From contig VYZI01000114.1 in the NCBI GenBank assembly GCA_013397695.1, positions 220,714 to 284,713 of the forward strand: a DNA stretch of 64,000 bases, written 5' to 3'. The stretch comes from Centropus unirufus. Its lineage: Eukaryota; Chordata; Aves; Cuculiformes; Centropidae. A program made the position numbers and the translations under genes. Below the pieces are notes generated by a model. That model did not search any database and was not told the DNA's origin. It worked only from the letters and a program-made list of their open reading frames with translations. Every line of letters starts with the position of its first letter. Positions within the stretch are counted from its first letter, which is position 1. Positions 13,209-26,244 of this stretch are shown piece by piece.

Positions 13209-14022
13209 AAAGGGATCGGGACCGGCTCAACCTATAGGCTGAGACCAATGGGATGAGGTTCAACAAAGCCAAATGCTGGGTCCTGAACTTGGGAAACAAT
13301 AACCCTGTGCAGCGCTACCGGCTAGGGGAAATGTGGTTGGAGAGCTGCCTGTAGGAGAAGGACCTCGGGGGGTAGGTCGACAGCTAAATGAGCATGAGCC
13401 AGCAGTGTGGCCAGGTGGCCAAGAAAGCCAATGGCATCTTGACCTGTATCAGAAACTGGGTGGCCAGCAGGGCCAGGGAGGTGATTCTGCCCCTGTACTC
13501 TACACTGGTGAGGCTGCACCTTGAATACTGTATTCAGTTCTGGGCCCCTCACTACAAGAAGGATGTTGAGATTCTGGAGTGCAACCAGAGAAAGGCAACA
13601 AAGCTGGTGAAGGGGCTGGAGAACAGGTCTTATGACGAGCGTCTAAGGGAGCTGGGGTTGTTTAGCCTGGAGAAAAGGATGCTGAGGGGAGACCTTATCA
13701 CTGCCTACAACTGCCTGAAAGGAAGTTGTAGATAGGTGGGTGCTGGTCTCTTCTCCCAAGTGACAGGGAATAGGACAAGGGAGAATGGCCTCAAGCTGTG
13801 CTGGGGGAGGTTCAGGTTGGAGATTAGGAAGAAGCTTTTTTAATGAGAGGGTCATCGAGTACTGGAACAGGCTGCCCAGGGAGGTGATGGAATCACCATC
13901 TCTGGATGTATTTAAAAGATGGATAGATGAGGTGCTTAGAGATATGGTTTAGTGGTAGACAGGTACGGTTGGACAAGATGGTCTCAGAGGTCTTTTCCAA
14001 CCTAGTAATTTTGTGTTTCTGT
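13209..14022 (+). mobile_element. CR1 LINE, 5'-truncated copy with pol remnant
   Basis: Plus-strand CR1 of about 0.8 kb that includes the C-terminal part of reverse transcriptase, the 3' UTR and the 3' terminus ('gaggtcttttccaacctagt'). The start at 13209 ('agggatcgggaccggctcaa') lies downstream of the catalytic FADD box, so this is a typical 5' truncation. The terminal repeat itself has decayed to 'aattttgtgtttctg'. It is less diverged than the copies at 10225 and 40390, which suggests a later insertion. Confidence 0.95.
13388..13855 (+). pseudogene. CR1 pol C-terminal remnant
   Basis: Within the CR1 copy, the plus-strand frame from 13388 reads MSQQCGQVAKKANGILTCIR, then VILPLYSTLVRLHLEY, then WAPHYKKDVEILE, RKATKLVKGLE and GLFSLEKRMLRGDLI. 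These are the ordered conserved blocks of the CR1 reverse-transcriptase tail and connection region. A stop (TAG at 13733-13735) interrupts it, after which the same frame continues to about 13845 and ends in a double stop (TAA TGA). Upstream of 13388 the frame is also broken by a TAG. It is dead by these stops and by loss of the catalytic domain. Confidence 0.85.
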
Positions 14023-16879
14023 AACATCATTGTCAAGAGAAGCTCAGAGTTTTCCACAAGTCTGAGTGTTGTCTAATGTTATTATTACAGCCATTAATCT
14101 AATACAGACATCAGTGCTATGGTCTGAAATATATCTTTATATTCAATGACAAAGACTTGCCAATGACCTCAATTGCTAGTTTTAAACTTGAGAAGCTGCA
14201 AAATGCTCCTTTTTTATACTAATTTATTGTAATTGATTCTGTTGCATGACAATATTCTTTGCACTGTATCATATTATAAGAAATTTCTTAATATAACTTA
14301 GTACTCTTAGTACAACTCACTAAGCAATTAATAACGTACTAAGTAAGTACTTGGTACTCTTAATACAACTTCTAGTGATCTTAGACCACTTCCTTATCCT
14401 TCCTCTGGATCATGAGAAATGAAAGAAGAAAGTATGATATTTTTAATAACAATTTTTTTCTTACTTAGGATAAGTGAGTGCATATGGGAGTAGACTTTTT
14501 ACTTTCTTTGAAAATCTGCAATTTATAATTTTATGAGCATGGGATAGAACCGGGAATAAAAATAACTCCCCTTTTCAATTCCCATCAAGCACTGAAAATG
14601 GGAAATTTAATCATCTTGAACACAGTGCTAAAACAAGATATGATTTGATTGAGACTCCCTAGAATCTCCTTTGTATGATACATATTAGAATTAAATTCTC
14701 CTTAATTTTACAAGAGACATATTATTTGACAGATTCATGAAGCATGCTGAAATTTTCCCTCTTTTGGGTCTGATAACTTTCATCACTTTTATGATGTAAA
14801 CAAAACCTCATCTAAAATGTTATACTAGTGCAAAAATGCTAAAAAAGAAGAGACAAAAAAACTCATAAACTTTTCAAAACCTTTTTCCTACTTACTAGCA
14901 ACTTAAAACAAAAAATAGACATCCAAAGTGTATATCTCAAAATAATTAAACTACAAATATTTTTGAAATATTTAATTTATAACTCAGTTAAAAAAAGAAA
15001 AACCTCCATTAACTATGAATTTATATTGAAAATATAACTTAATTCCAAAACAAATTAACTCATACGTAATAGATACAACTGATCTTTAAAGTAATAATGC
15101 ACAAGATGCTTAAATTTTAATTATGGCATACTACACATTGTGATCTTTCCTCATATTTTTCTTTATTTGAATTGTCTCTTCTTAGATTAGGAGTAATATT
15201 ATTGTAACTGTTTACCTCTTTCAAAAGTGTAATTATATAACCTTTATAAAATATTTTTTTAGATAAAGAAAAAAAAGAATTTTTTATTTTGGGTGAAGAA
15301 AAAGAAGATTGGAGATGTGAAAAAATATATAATTATTTTCACATAGTTTTTTTTGTTCATATACAACCCCTGTTGCACAAAACCTCAAAACCCACCTCTA
15401 TATTATTAAATAATATTATATCAAAATTACAAAGCTACTAAAGGTAAAAGAATCTTTAATTGTCTTTTTCCTTTAGTTAATAGAATCCTGTATTATTTCA
15501 TTTTCAGTGGTTAGCATTTCTACTTCTACGTGCCCAAATCATTTTCTTAAGAAGACGCAGAAATGCTTCCTAAGATCCAAATATACCAAAGTTCAACCTC
15601 ATTATGTACAAGTAGTAGTCAGTGCTTGAACATGGGCAGGTACAATAGCAAGTGCTGACCCCAGAGTCTTGCATCACTGCGAATCTCATGATCATTTAAT
15701 ATCCATGGCTTACTGCCTGGGAGTCAAGCACTGCTGGCCTTCTGGGACTCGTTTCAACTGGTCAGTCAGCTACCACAGCAGATGCTGCAAACTGATGATG
15801 AATGTCAAAATCATTAGTATAGTTATTTTGCAGTTCTTACCATCCTTAGAGGGATGAATTTTTGTTTTGTTTATGTCTGTGGGGGTTTTTTGTCCACGCT
15901 GTTTTGTTTTTGTTTTTTTAACATCAACAAGAAATATATCCCTGCAACAGTTCTTACAACCTGTCTGTAATTTGGTGGTATTACAAAACCTACTTAAAAT
16001 GCCTTATTCTGTTTTTCTATATGAAAATAAATAAAGACTACATATTTATTAAGCAGAGAAGCATCCTGTGGTAAAAAGAGACTTATCATTAAGATAACAT
16101 TGTGAAATAAAATTTCTGTTCTTACATAGAAAAGACATCATGAGATATTTCCTGAATGGAGAAATACTTAGTAGCTAAAAATGACAGTAAAAATATATAT
16201 ATTTGTAGAGGGGGTTATAAAGTATTATATTTAGCTTTGTTCTCATGCTTACTGAAAACATAACGTGAAAAGAGAAAACATTTTCAAGAAAAGAATGAAA
16301 CATTTTAAAACAGGAAATGAACAATTATAAGTTATACAAACATAAATACTGAAAAATAAATGGAATAATTCTATGCTGTAGGAAAAGCAAGTCATCCAGC
16401 ATCTGAATTAGTAGTCACAATATTGTGTAAATGCAAGGTGAATACCTAAGCCCTCATTGGTGGAGATCTTGGACTTTGGCTATTTGCATAAGGACTAATC
16501 AGTAATAAGATTTGAAGCTTCATCACAGACAACTAATTTCTGTGATAACCACAAGGCACTGGTTAAAGTAGGACTTCAGGAGATTTATGCTCTTTATCAG
16601 TATCTGTTAGGTATTGTATTAGCTGTATTGTTTCCACCTTGTCGTTTAGTTATGTATTTATTTATGTAATAAATGTATTCTATTAAAAAGTGTCATTTTA
16701 AGGCAGTTTATCCATCTTTTTTAGATTGCTTTTGCCTTTTTATTTACACTAACATAATGGGATTCATCCCAAATGATATTAAATATTACGTATTGCCAGT
16801 ATTAAATAGTAATTAGACATCTGCCTCAGCACGAAACCAAATCAAAAGTACTACCCAGATGAATTAAACCTGGAGTACA
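14023..16879. other. Gene-free AT-rich stretch
   Basis: About 2.9 kb. The interval 15600-15860 is less AT-rich and carries a 62-codon open frame (15669-15857) without motifs. The interval 16430-16700 ends in a T-rich/AATAAA-like block. Neither matches anything I know. Confidence 0.45.
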
Positions 16880-17340
16880 TTGCCTTTCCCTTAACTAAAT
16901 ATTCTACCTGGTATGAGATGGGAAAAAAGACAGTGATACAAACCCTGGGGACAATTATGTTGGACACAGATACCAAGAAAGTCCAGAAATTTGGCTTGCA
17001 GCTGTGTGACTAGCAAGGCTGCTGGCAGTTTATGCCAGCAGTCTAATTTAGAAAGCAATAAATTATTAAAATAATGGGCTCTGAAGAAGACAGAAGGAGG
17101 CATCCTGGACATCTGATGCTGTGTAGAAGGCTGAGCTCAAGGCAAGGCCTTTGCAGGAGCTGCCAGAACCTGACAAATTGTCTGGTTAAAGAGACAGTTG
17201 CATTCCCCTGTATCCATAACACCAGTCAGAGATAGCTGGGTGTCTGAGGAGTTTGAGTTAGGGGTGAGGGTAGAATGGATGTTCTAGAAGTGAAAATACT
17301 ATTTATCCACTGGCCCCCATCCGACTGAGCTATGAGAATT
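16880..17340. other. GC-richer island, unclassified
   Basis: Base composition is clearly less AT-rich than the flanks, with blocks such as 'ggctgctggcagtttatgcc' and 'aaggcaaggcctttgcagga'. A 73-codon open frame lies on the minus strand at 16891-17112, with no motif. The segment could be an old transposon or ERV remnant, or conserved non-coding DNA. I see no terminal repeats or target-site duplication. Confidence 0.35.
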
Positions 17341-20300
17341 TAGATTGTGTATCAGTGAATCATGTGGTGTGTCTACCTCACTCCTAGTGACAACTGATAC
17401 AGATGCCTGAGCCTGTTAGCCACCTTAAGATCCCAAGTGCTTATCCTTTCTTTTCTGCAAACACTACTTTGATGTCAAGGGATACACACAAGAGCAGATT
17501 AGCATTTTGTAATCTGAGCGTCTAGAAACACAAACACTGCTTTAGCCTTGGTCTTCCAAGAATCTTTTAATAATACTATTCCCTAAAACCTGTACAACAA
17601 ATCCGTATGACTACTACATCAGGAATTACTGATATATCAATGATAAACAACATTAGTATAATTATTAATAGACTTAATGTTTTCTTTCAAGATTAATTTA
17701 TAGATCATACAGTGGAACGAATAATTTAGTCTCAAGCTGAACTTCCAATATTTAAATATAAAATAAAATTAAATAAGCTAAGTTTAATCACAAAGTTCAT
17801 TCAGGTTATCCTGATAGTAAAATAAGTAGTAAAATAGTAAAAAATAAGAATAACAAACATTTCTCCTCAGTAGAAGAGTGTTTCAAAATTGACTTCTCTA
17901 CAAAATACTAGCCTTCATACAAAAATATGAAAATAAGAATTTAAAGAATAGCATACATTAATTTATACCTTATTCTTTTAAATTAACTTCCAAGTAGCAT
18001 GTTTTATCCAGCAGTCTCATGTTTTAGGTGAAAGTGACCAGGTATCCCCGGCCTATTTACTATAATTTCCATTCCCTTATCAATGTATATCAGTTATCAT
18101 ATAGGTCTGTGAGTTTTCTAACACTAAAAAGAATGTAACTTCTATAAGTAAAGAATGTGTCAACATAATAACCTGCAAACTACATATTATCTGTGTATGA
18201 GGGTAGAACAGTGAAATCAAGAAGAGGACTGTAGTAAAGAAGAATTTCCTAGAAATATATTTACCTTCCCAAAGTATTTCTGAAATCTGAAATGAGTGCA
18301 TGTATTTGTATGTGTGTATACACAGATGTAGGTGATACAAACCTCCTAATTCAGAAACCTGAAACTAATTTGTAATGGTTTATTAATGCTAAAATTAACA
18401 TGAAGTATAAATATTTGACACAATTATCAATGTACCCAAGAATACTCCACAGTCATACCTTTTTTTCCTGGACAATAATAGGCAGGATATTTCAATAGTG
18501 AACGAACTGCAGTCCCTTCCCAACTCTGAAATGTCTCAGTATTTCATTAAAACCTTCCTTTTTGATATAGTTTCAAGTAAAATAACTCCTACACATAAGT
18601 TAAAAGTTAACCAACCTGTAGCTTGTGAATTTCTCAACATTCAACACGCTTTCAACAAAGGAAATTAATATGCCTGATTTTCTGAGCTACAAATAACATG
18701 TTGCCTCTGCATTTACCTTCTCTGAATAGGTTTTAAAATGTCAACTCTCTGAAAGTAACATAGCATAATCACTTTATCCTTGTAACCAAGCATGAAACAA
18801 AGAACATAAAAAGACAAATACAGTACAAAAATACATTCATACAAATACCTGAGAGGAATGAAAAATTGATTTTCCGGTTTCAGGAATGGTCACTTGCCCA
18901 AAGAGACATTAGGGGATACTGCTGACTACGCAGACACTGGTTTCTTCTCTTTTCACTTTTTTATTTTTCATAAGTTCTCCCTAATCTATTCTGAGTGGTC
19001 CAGGCAGGATGCAGTTGTAAATTAGAAACTGTGTTAGCACAGTCCTCTGTTCAAGATAATAAGTCCTGCTGAGAGTAAAAGACTGAGGACACTTCAAAGA
19101 TGGGTATGAAATACAGGTCTAAGCACAATTTCTGTTACAGGAAGGAACCTTACCTTTGTAGAAGTCCATGTCATGTCATGTGAAACAGGATGGCCTGTGA
19201 TAATCCTAATTAATGCAGTTTCAAAGGGAGAAATAAAAGGACAAAAATCCATTGAATATTAACAAGCTACTATGGTTTTCCATAAATAAAAAGAAGTATC
19301 TTTTATTCAGATACAGTTTCACTAAATAGTGGAATTATTTTATTAATATTTTGCTAAATAGATCTTCCCAGTGAGAAAATTATATGGAAGTTTGTTTTGG
19401 CAATTATAAATATCATTTACCAAGTATGTATTCTTCAGACCTAATTACACGTTACGATATCGAACAGTTGAAGGCTCCACAGATAATAAAACATAACTGT
19501 CACTACCAAGAATGTAATAATAACTCAATAATATAAAACAGATTATATATACAAAGTTACAGTCGAGACAAAGGAATTTGCAAATGAGTTAAATTATGTA
19601 TCCTGCCAAATGATGAAAAGACTTGTGTGGAAACATGACCAATATATTTCTAATTATTTCTCTTCTTAGCATCTACATCTCTCTTCAGAGTACCAACATT
19701 CACTTTAATTGTTCTGAAGCATATCTCTGACTCCCCTTTTATTCAAGATTTGTTCGCTAACTTTTTAAATTTATTAACATTTCTCCAGAACTATACCTTT
19801 GTAGAAAGTAAAGACAATGAAACAGAAATGTCTGGTGGACTGTGACAAAATCTATGATATGTATCATTCACAAGGGTAATGCTCATACTAAATTCTATAA
19901 AATCATAGGCTTGCATGACCCACCTTTAACAAATGGCCTGGACACCAGCACTTAGGGTAAGTGCTGTGTGTATACGAATTGCCTATATGAAACTGTCTGA
20001 AAGAAAGTATCTATGTAGATTTAAAGATTCAGATATAGTTGTAGACTAGATATAGATGACATAAATATGGATATAGTTATATAGCTATGCCTTTGTAAAG
20101 AAAAAAAAAACAAACAACCCCTATATACAGTAGATTAGCTCCTCAGCTGGTTGAAACCGATACCTCTCTTTTCAGAGATAGAAATAGGTGTTGTCCCTGA
20201 AAAAAGTTGTGAGATGGATGCACCTGTGAAGAACTGAGGAATTCTGAAGAATGGAGCATTTCCAATAGATTTAAATTACTATTAATATTTATCAATGGAA

Positions 20301-21537
20301 ATTTCACTAATTAATGATTTGCACCTGAAGGATGAGGCTTACAATAAGAAATTGTCTTTAACATAAAAAAATAACTAGCAGCAAGGTGCAAAATACAGAA
20401 AAACCACTGAAACAAGCATCATTGACCATCACAGATTACTTTTTTACTAAGATGTTGATAGATTTCCTCACACAAATAAGATCCCTGTCATGTAAGTTTT
20501 AGTAACTCCTACCCAAACAAAATTCAATATACTTGCTCCACTTTGACTCATGTACTTTCGCTCATAAGGTCACAACAACTCTTATCAGCCAACAGCAGAG
20601 CTGCAGCAGTAATAGGAGATGCCATCTTAGATTAATGCAAGTGAAAATTGCCTGCATTTTTTTATACCTCTGTCTCATGTGTGTGCTTTAAAGTTTCCTT
20701 TTTAAAGTTTCATTTCAATATATCCTTGGTCACACCACTCCTAATACTTCAGAAAAATTTTTGAATGCATCTTAAGTTATAATTATCTTACTGGAATTTG
20801 TGAGAGATAAGAAATATGTCCCAAGAATTATATATGGATCAGTGTAAATACATAATGTTCTGCGTTAAATGTACTCCAAAAATACTATGACTTACATTTC
20901 TGTTTTACTATTTCTTGTCTTAAACATTGACTCCCTTGACACAGTACTAGCCAAAAATTTGAATTTCTCCTATTCTAACAGAAGATCAGCTGAAGCTTTT
21001 TTATATCCTCATCATTTGTGGAATAGATAATTTTGAATTAGGCCTGAGGCTTGTACATTTGTATGCTGTAATGTGAATTGATATCTTTATAGTGCTAGCA
21101 GTTCGTATTGCAGTCACAAAAAATTTAAAAAAATCTTTTACTGACTTCAACAGGCTACATGAACAGTGAGAAGTTTGATATATAGGGACTTCTATAGTGC
21201 AACAAAAAGAATAAAAGAATAGAAATTACATCAGCAATTTTTTGGGGAAAAAAGGAAGAAATTAAAAAAAGTGTATGAAGCATAAGAAAGTCTAAAAATT
21301 TTGATTTTGTTTTACCCCAAGATTTTTGAAACATGCAACTGTCTAGAACAGATTTTTTTTTCTTTTGTGATATTTTTAATTTAATTAAAGTGAAGAAGTC
21401 CAACTGAAGTTTGAAGACATTTGATTATTTCCTCTGTCTTTTGTAATTATACAATTAAAATGAAAAATCCCAAAGACAGGCAACAATACTTTAAAATCTA
21501 CATTATGATCCTGAGGTAACTCAAATCTGAGGAGTTA
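17341..21537. other. Gene-free AT-rich stretch
   Basis: About 4.2 kb of unique AT-rich DNA. A triple (ATGTC) block sits near 19167-19181. No transposon, exon, RNA gene or regulatory element recognised. Confidence 0.5.
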
Positions 21538-21580
21538 TTATTCGGCATTATTCTTGCCGAATAAAATCTTTTAAAAGATT
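21538..21580. repeat. Hairpin directly followed by a perfect palindrome
   Basis: Bases 21538-21547 (TTATTCGGCA) pair perfectly with 21555-21564 (TGCCGAATAA) across a 7-base loop. Immediately next, 21565-21580 (AATCTTTTAAAAGATT) is a perfect 16-base palindrome. The first stem carries a CpG, unusual in this AT-rich context. No protein or RNA family is implied. Confidence 0.7.
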
Positions 21581-22847
21581 ACTGTCAAATACAGAAATCA
21601 TTTCCAGAAAGTTAACATTTTTCATAGTACTAAGGGTGAAAAGTAAGATAAAATATATTCATAAATATGCCAGTGACATGCTTGTTTGAGCTAACTGTGT
21701 ACCTGCAATGTGTGCATTTCACAAAAAACGTTTTTGTTAATTTCCACATCTCATTAAAAAGATCGTTGTGTACATCTGAGGGCAACTGCATCAAGCCTAA
21801 TACATTTTGAAATCAGCAGGGTTTGAGGCAGTGACAATTTAGCGTGGAAGCTGCTACTAGATCGTATACATTATTCATACTTTTAAGTTATATTCTCATG
21901 TGGAAAGCAAGGTCTGTGAAAAAGATGAAGACAATGTGAAGAATACCATAGTAAGCATGTCCAAATTGCTTGATACAGTTACAGTATCATAGGAGTATTA
22001 GACTTAATTTAAATTATATAAATTATAAATATGTTGCAAGAAGGTATTTTCACAATTGTAAAAAAAGTATTTCCAAAAATGAAAAGAAAAGAGAGTGAGA
22101 GTCCCCAGTTTGTGTAAAGAAAGTCTGTATCTCTGAATAGGAAAAGGTTCAAGGAATAAATTGTAATTTTTATAGTCTTAGCTAAACACCTTTAATTTCA
22201 TCTGCTTAATTTAATTGTTCCCACAGTCTTACAAAACCAAACTTTTAACATACTCAAGAACATTATTAACAAGAAAAATCTGGGTAGATCCACATCAAAG
22301 TTCTGGCTTATGCAAGGTTCTGGTAAATTTGAAACTGTTGTAATCTTCCATTCAGAAAAGTAACAATAATACCATTGTTGTCACAAGGAGGATTCCTCTG
22401 TCTCCAGAAAACTGTAGAATTTGTTGAAGAAGAATACAGTGATTCAATTCAAAATATTTGCTAAGTTTGATGTTTCTGGAGAAGATAAAAGAAATAATCT
22501 ACAAGATCCAATACAAAGTAGATCAACCCCCAAGCACATGAACAGAGATGATATGTTCCCCCAAACAATGTAAGAAAATGTGTTTACAAGAAGATTGCAT
22601 GGATAATCAAGGAAATGGATTTTTCCATGCTATTACCTTAAATTTTGTTAAGAGCAAAAAAGGGCACAGTGACAAGACTACACAGAGGCTAGATTAAACC
22701 CCACATTATGACATAGGTGTAAATAGAGGTATGTAAGGCATCTCAGTTTAATACCTAATTGTTTTAATTACAGACAAACAGATTCAACAAAACACACCAT
22801 ATAAAAAAACCTACTTCAAATTACAATGAAGGATTGAAATTGTACCG
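21581..22847. other. Gene-free AT-rich stretch
   Basis: Unique AT-rich DNA without recognisable features up to the LTR remnant. Confidence 0.55.
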
Positions 22848-23125
22848 AGTTTGGCGGGAATACAGTTAATTTTCTTCGCAGTAGCTCCTATGGTGGTGTT
22901 TTGGATTTGTGACCAAAACAACATTGATTACCCAGGGATGTTTTAGCTATTTCTGAGCAATGCTTCCTGAGAGTCAAGACCTTTTGTGCTTCACCACACT
23001 GCCCCGGCCGTGAGTAGGCCGAGGGATGCGCAAGAGCTTGAAAGCAGACACAGCCAAGAGAGCTGACTGCAACTGAAAAAAGGTATAGTATATGATGTCA
23101 TGCTTAAAGCTTATAAAAAGTATAA
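22848..23125 (+). mobile_element. Truncated solo LTR of an avian endogenous retrovirus
   Basis: The ordered blocks 'gcgggaatacagttaatttt', 'tttggatttgtgaccaaaac', 'cactgccccggccgtgagta', 'gacacagccaagagagctga' and 'gatgtcatgctt' match, from memory, a recurrent avian ERV LTR (U3 side) that is common in many birds. I believe it is of the ERVL/class III type, but the class is less certain than the identity as an avian LTR. A TATA-like box (TTATAAAAAG) lies at 23111-23120, in the expected place. The copy is cut off just after the TATA box, so R and U5 are missing. No gag, pol or env sequence is seen nearby. It is an inert fossil. Confidence 0.72.
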
Positions 23126-23814
23126 AATAAAATATAAATGTCTACAAAGTTAAGAAAACTGCATGTAACACTTTTTTTATTTTTACTCTTTACTTCCCGG
23201 TCCTTCGAGATTATTTTTAAAAAAGTAAAGGATTATTTCATTATAATAAAACTTGACTTTAGAGTGTGGAATTCGTTTAGCCTTCCTTTGGGGAGCTAAC
23301 TGCAGAAGAATGGCTCAGGAATATTCACTTCAAAGTTATAGTCAACTTCGAGTCTTATAACGGTTCAGTATTTCTGAATATAATACCTTAAGCAATATTC
23401 AAATTAAAAAGAAAGAAAAGAAGTTACACTTCAGGAAAGGTCTTACCTAATGCCCAGCATCCAAAGTAAATTGTAATAACCTTTTCTAGGCAGCTTTAAG
23501 TTCTCAAGTCCATGATATATTGGACCATTTTTTGAGTAAATTGGACCATTTAAGAGCTGGGGTTACTGGGCAGAATAACTAGGAAGAAACAAACTATAGA
23601 TGAAGTTTTACAAACAAAGGAGAGGCTAATATTGTCTTTGTACCTAAGCAAAAATGAAAACAACGAGCATAAAAGACTTTGTATTTATAAAGAATTATGT
23701 ATTGTAGCTTTATAATTAGTGGGAAATGTGTGGATGATTAATTTTACAATTTAGAGAATGGTATCCATAGCAACAGAAAAAAACTGTATTTCTCAAATTT
23801 TCCTCATAACCTGA
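23126..23814. other. Gene-free AT-rich stretch
   Basis: Unique sequence. A small local duplication of 'ttggaccatttt/ttggaccattta' lies at about 23519-23551. Nothing else seen. Confidence 0.55.
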
Positions 23815-24345
23815 GTTTTAAGGGATTCTAGGATGAGCTACTGCCCACATCAATAGGGGGAATTCTTCCTGCAGAGTCTGGTGTCTGGGGCCCTGGAATC
23901 TCTGCCCAGGCTAAGGGTCGAATCTGCAGTTTTCCTGTTTGCAGATTCAAACAGTAGTGAAGCTGAGCACATTTCCCGTACGTACACACAGGTGTTTACA
24001 CCCACAAGACACTAACAGGCACCATAGGTTTCTGACTCACTAGCTGGTCCACCTTGATGCTCACTAGCAAAAACATAGAACCGACACAACTGTTCCACAG
24101 GCACCCCCAAATAGTAGCACAAACCCTTCCCCAACCTCATACTCTTGTTAGCTCCCAGGGCCTCCTACTCCCTTGCTGGGCTCGCTCAGAGTTTTCCAGT
24201 GACTACACACACATAGACTCCACACACATCCTGTTTGGGGAAGGTACAGATATTTCCTCCCAGCAGCACTTATTAAGTATTGCTGGACAAGTGAAGCTTA
24301 ATACCAGTGTTACCATTAGTTGAAACGTACTATTCCCAAGGAAAG
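23815..24345. other. GC-rich island, unclassified (possible ERV/LTR remnant)
   Basis: About 530 bases with much higher GC than the flanks, containing 'ggtgtctggggccctggaat', CA-rich blocks (23985-24010, 24205-24230) and 'gctcccagggcctcctactc'. An 89-codon open frame runs at 24054-24323 on the plus strand, but its His/Pro/Ser-rich residues show no motif I recognise. It lies 690 bases after the ERV LTR remnant. It may be a second fragment of ERV origin or another old repeat. Identity is unresolved. Confidence 0.35.
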
Positions 24346-26180
24346 TCCCTCCAAATTCAGGAGAATATGATGAGATTATTGCATATAAACTCAGAAAACA
24401 TTTTTTGTCATGGATGAACCTAAGTTACTATGCTTCTCAAAATTTTAGGAAAAAAAATACTCCACAAAACTACAATAAAGATCCTTATAGAGTGAGTGCT
24501 AGCCTCAAAAAAAATTGTCAAAAAAAATCCTCAAAATTCTATGCAAAATGGTCTAAGAGCCTTAAAGCAAAAAAGCAGAAGGCAACAGAGCATGCATTCA
24601 TCTTAAGTTTGGGGGGTGTGTTTTGATTTTCTTTTATAAAAACCCTTGAACTTAAGCTTATGTTCTGTTTGTGAGAGAGGGAAAGAGGGAAAAGCAGAAA
24701 GCAAGCATAATACAGTATGTAATTTCCAAATTTCCAGTGATTTTATACAATTTTTTATACTCTCAATGATAATTATATTTTTGCATATTTCGTGAATGTA
24801 AAAATGTATGTTCTTATTCTCAGTATGTTCTGATTATGGTAAATGCAACAATGTAAGCACAACCACAACTGGACAAAAAAGAAAGACTGATTAATATTAT
24901 GATAATATTAGTGGCGAGTTTCTCAGTCTTGATTGGAGCTTGCATATTCGTAGACAGAAAGATAATCACCAGATAATTGCTAATCCATAAAATCACAGAT
25001 CATTAGTTCCACTATTCATGGAACTGCTTGCTTAAAACTTCTGATTTTAATTCTAGCAAGCAATAAAGATGCATTAGTGTAAAATATTGTTCATATTGTT
25101 TATTTAATTCCCTTTTTATTAAATCTTTATTAAATCTTTTATTAATCTTGTCAACAAGCACACAGAAAAAGTTCATTTATAAGATTATCTGAATCAATCC
25201 TATCTGTTCTGCAATTTAAGTGTGTATATCAAGATATATTCTAATAAACTAAAAGTTTTAAAATACATTTTGTCTGGAAAGGGCAATTTTTGGCTTGTCT
25301 GTGTGATATGAACACATGAAACTTTAAAAGAAGTGTAGTTTTCATCCTTACTGTTTGCTTTTTCTGATTTTCCATTTACTTGCCTTCTGTTTATTATTAT
25401 CCCTGTTATTAGCAAGTAAACTCTTGTGTAGCAATGAATCTACCAGACCTTTTTCTTGGTGTCTAGTATTCCAGTGTATTATCTTTTCAAAGTTTTAGCA
25501 GGTTTGCATATTGATATTTTTCCTTGCAAACCACAAAAGGATTCAGTCCTCAATAGCAATACCAGTCCCCTCAGTATAATGACTGACTTATCTTTCTATC
25601 AACCGTTGCTCTCTACCTCCGTTGTCTTTTGTATTTGTTTCTGCCTAGAGGATACAGTACTGACCCTGCCAGCTCAATGTGCAGTCTCGTGCCTGCAAGC
25701 ACTAAGGCTTTATAAAACTTATCCTTGTGCCTTTACTTGTCATATCAGCAGCTTCATCTGCAGAAATACATTCTGACTGAGTAAGCCTGAGGTAGGCAAT
25801 GCTTAATTCTCCGTTACAAAATCTTCCAGGAAGAGAAGAGAATTTCAGCTGCAGGGCATCCATCCTGTCAGTACTCTGTTATCCTAACACACCATTTACT
25901 AACTTACTGGTTTTAAGTTGGCCTTATTCAGTCTGATTATCATGTTAGAGCCTTACATTGGCTCACTGTACAGCAGTACATGACATATTTTTATTCAGCT
26001 GCTATTCTGAGACTCCAGGTATTTCTCTTTTTTCTACCTGCTTATTGTCTACCTATGAAAAAATGGAGTTCAGAAGATTTCCAATGATTAAATTAGATGT
26101 TACAAGGTCAAAACATGAACCAGTTGTCAACCGAGAAGGAAAATAAAATAAAAAAGAAAATCAAGGTAGAAACAGCTTTT
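24346..26180. other. Gene-free AT-rich stretch
   Basis: Includes the motif TAATATTA repeated around 24892-24910. A 106-codon open frame (25456-25776, plus) lies in slightly less AT-rich DNA but has no recognisable domain and is within chance length. No repeat recognised. Confidence 0.45.
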
Positions 26181-26244
26181 AATAAAAAATAAAATAAAAT
26201 AAAATAAAATAAAATAAAATAAAATAAAAATAAAAATAAAAATA
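26181..26244. repeat. (AAAAT)n microsatellite
   Basis: A 64-base tract of AAAAT pentamers that turns into AAAAAT hexamers at its 3' side. The 64-codon minus-strand open frame across it (repeated Phe-Ile/Leu-Phe-Tyr) comes from the repeat and is not a gene. No LINE or SINE body is attached, so this is a free-standing microsatellite. Confidence 0.95.
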
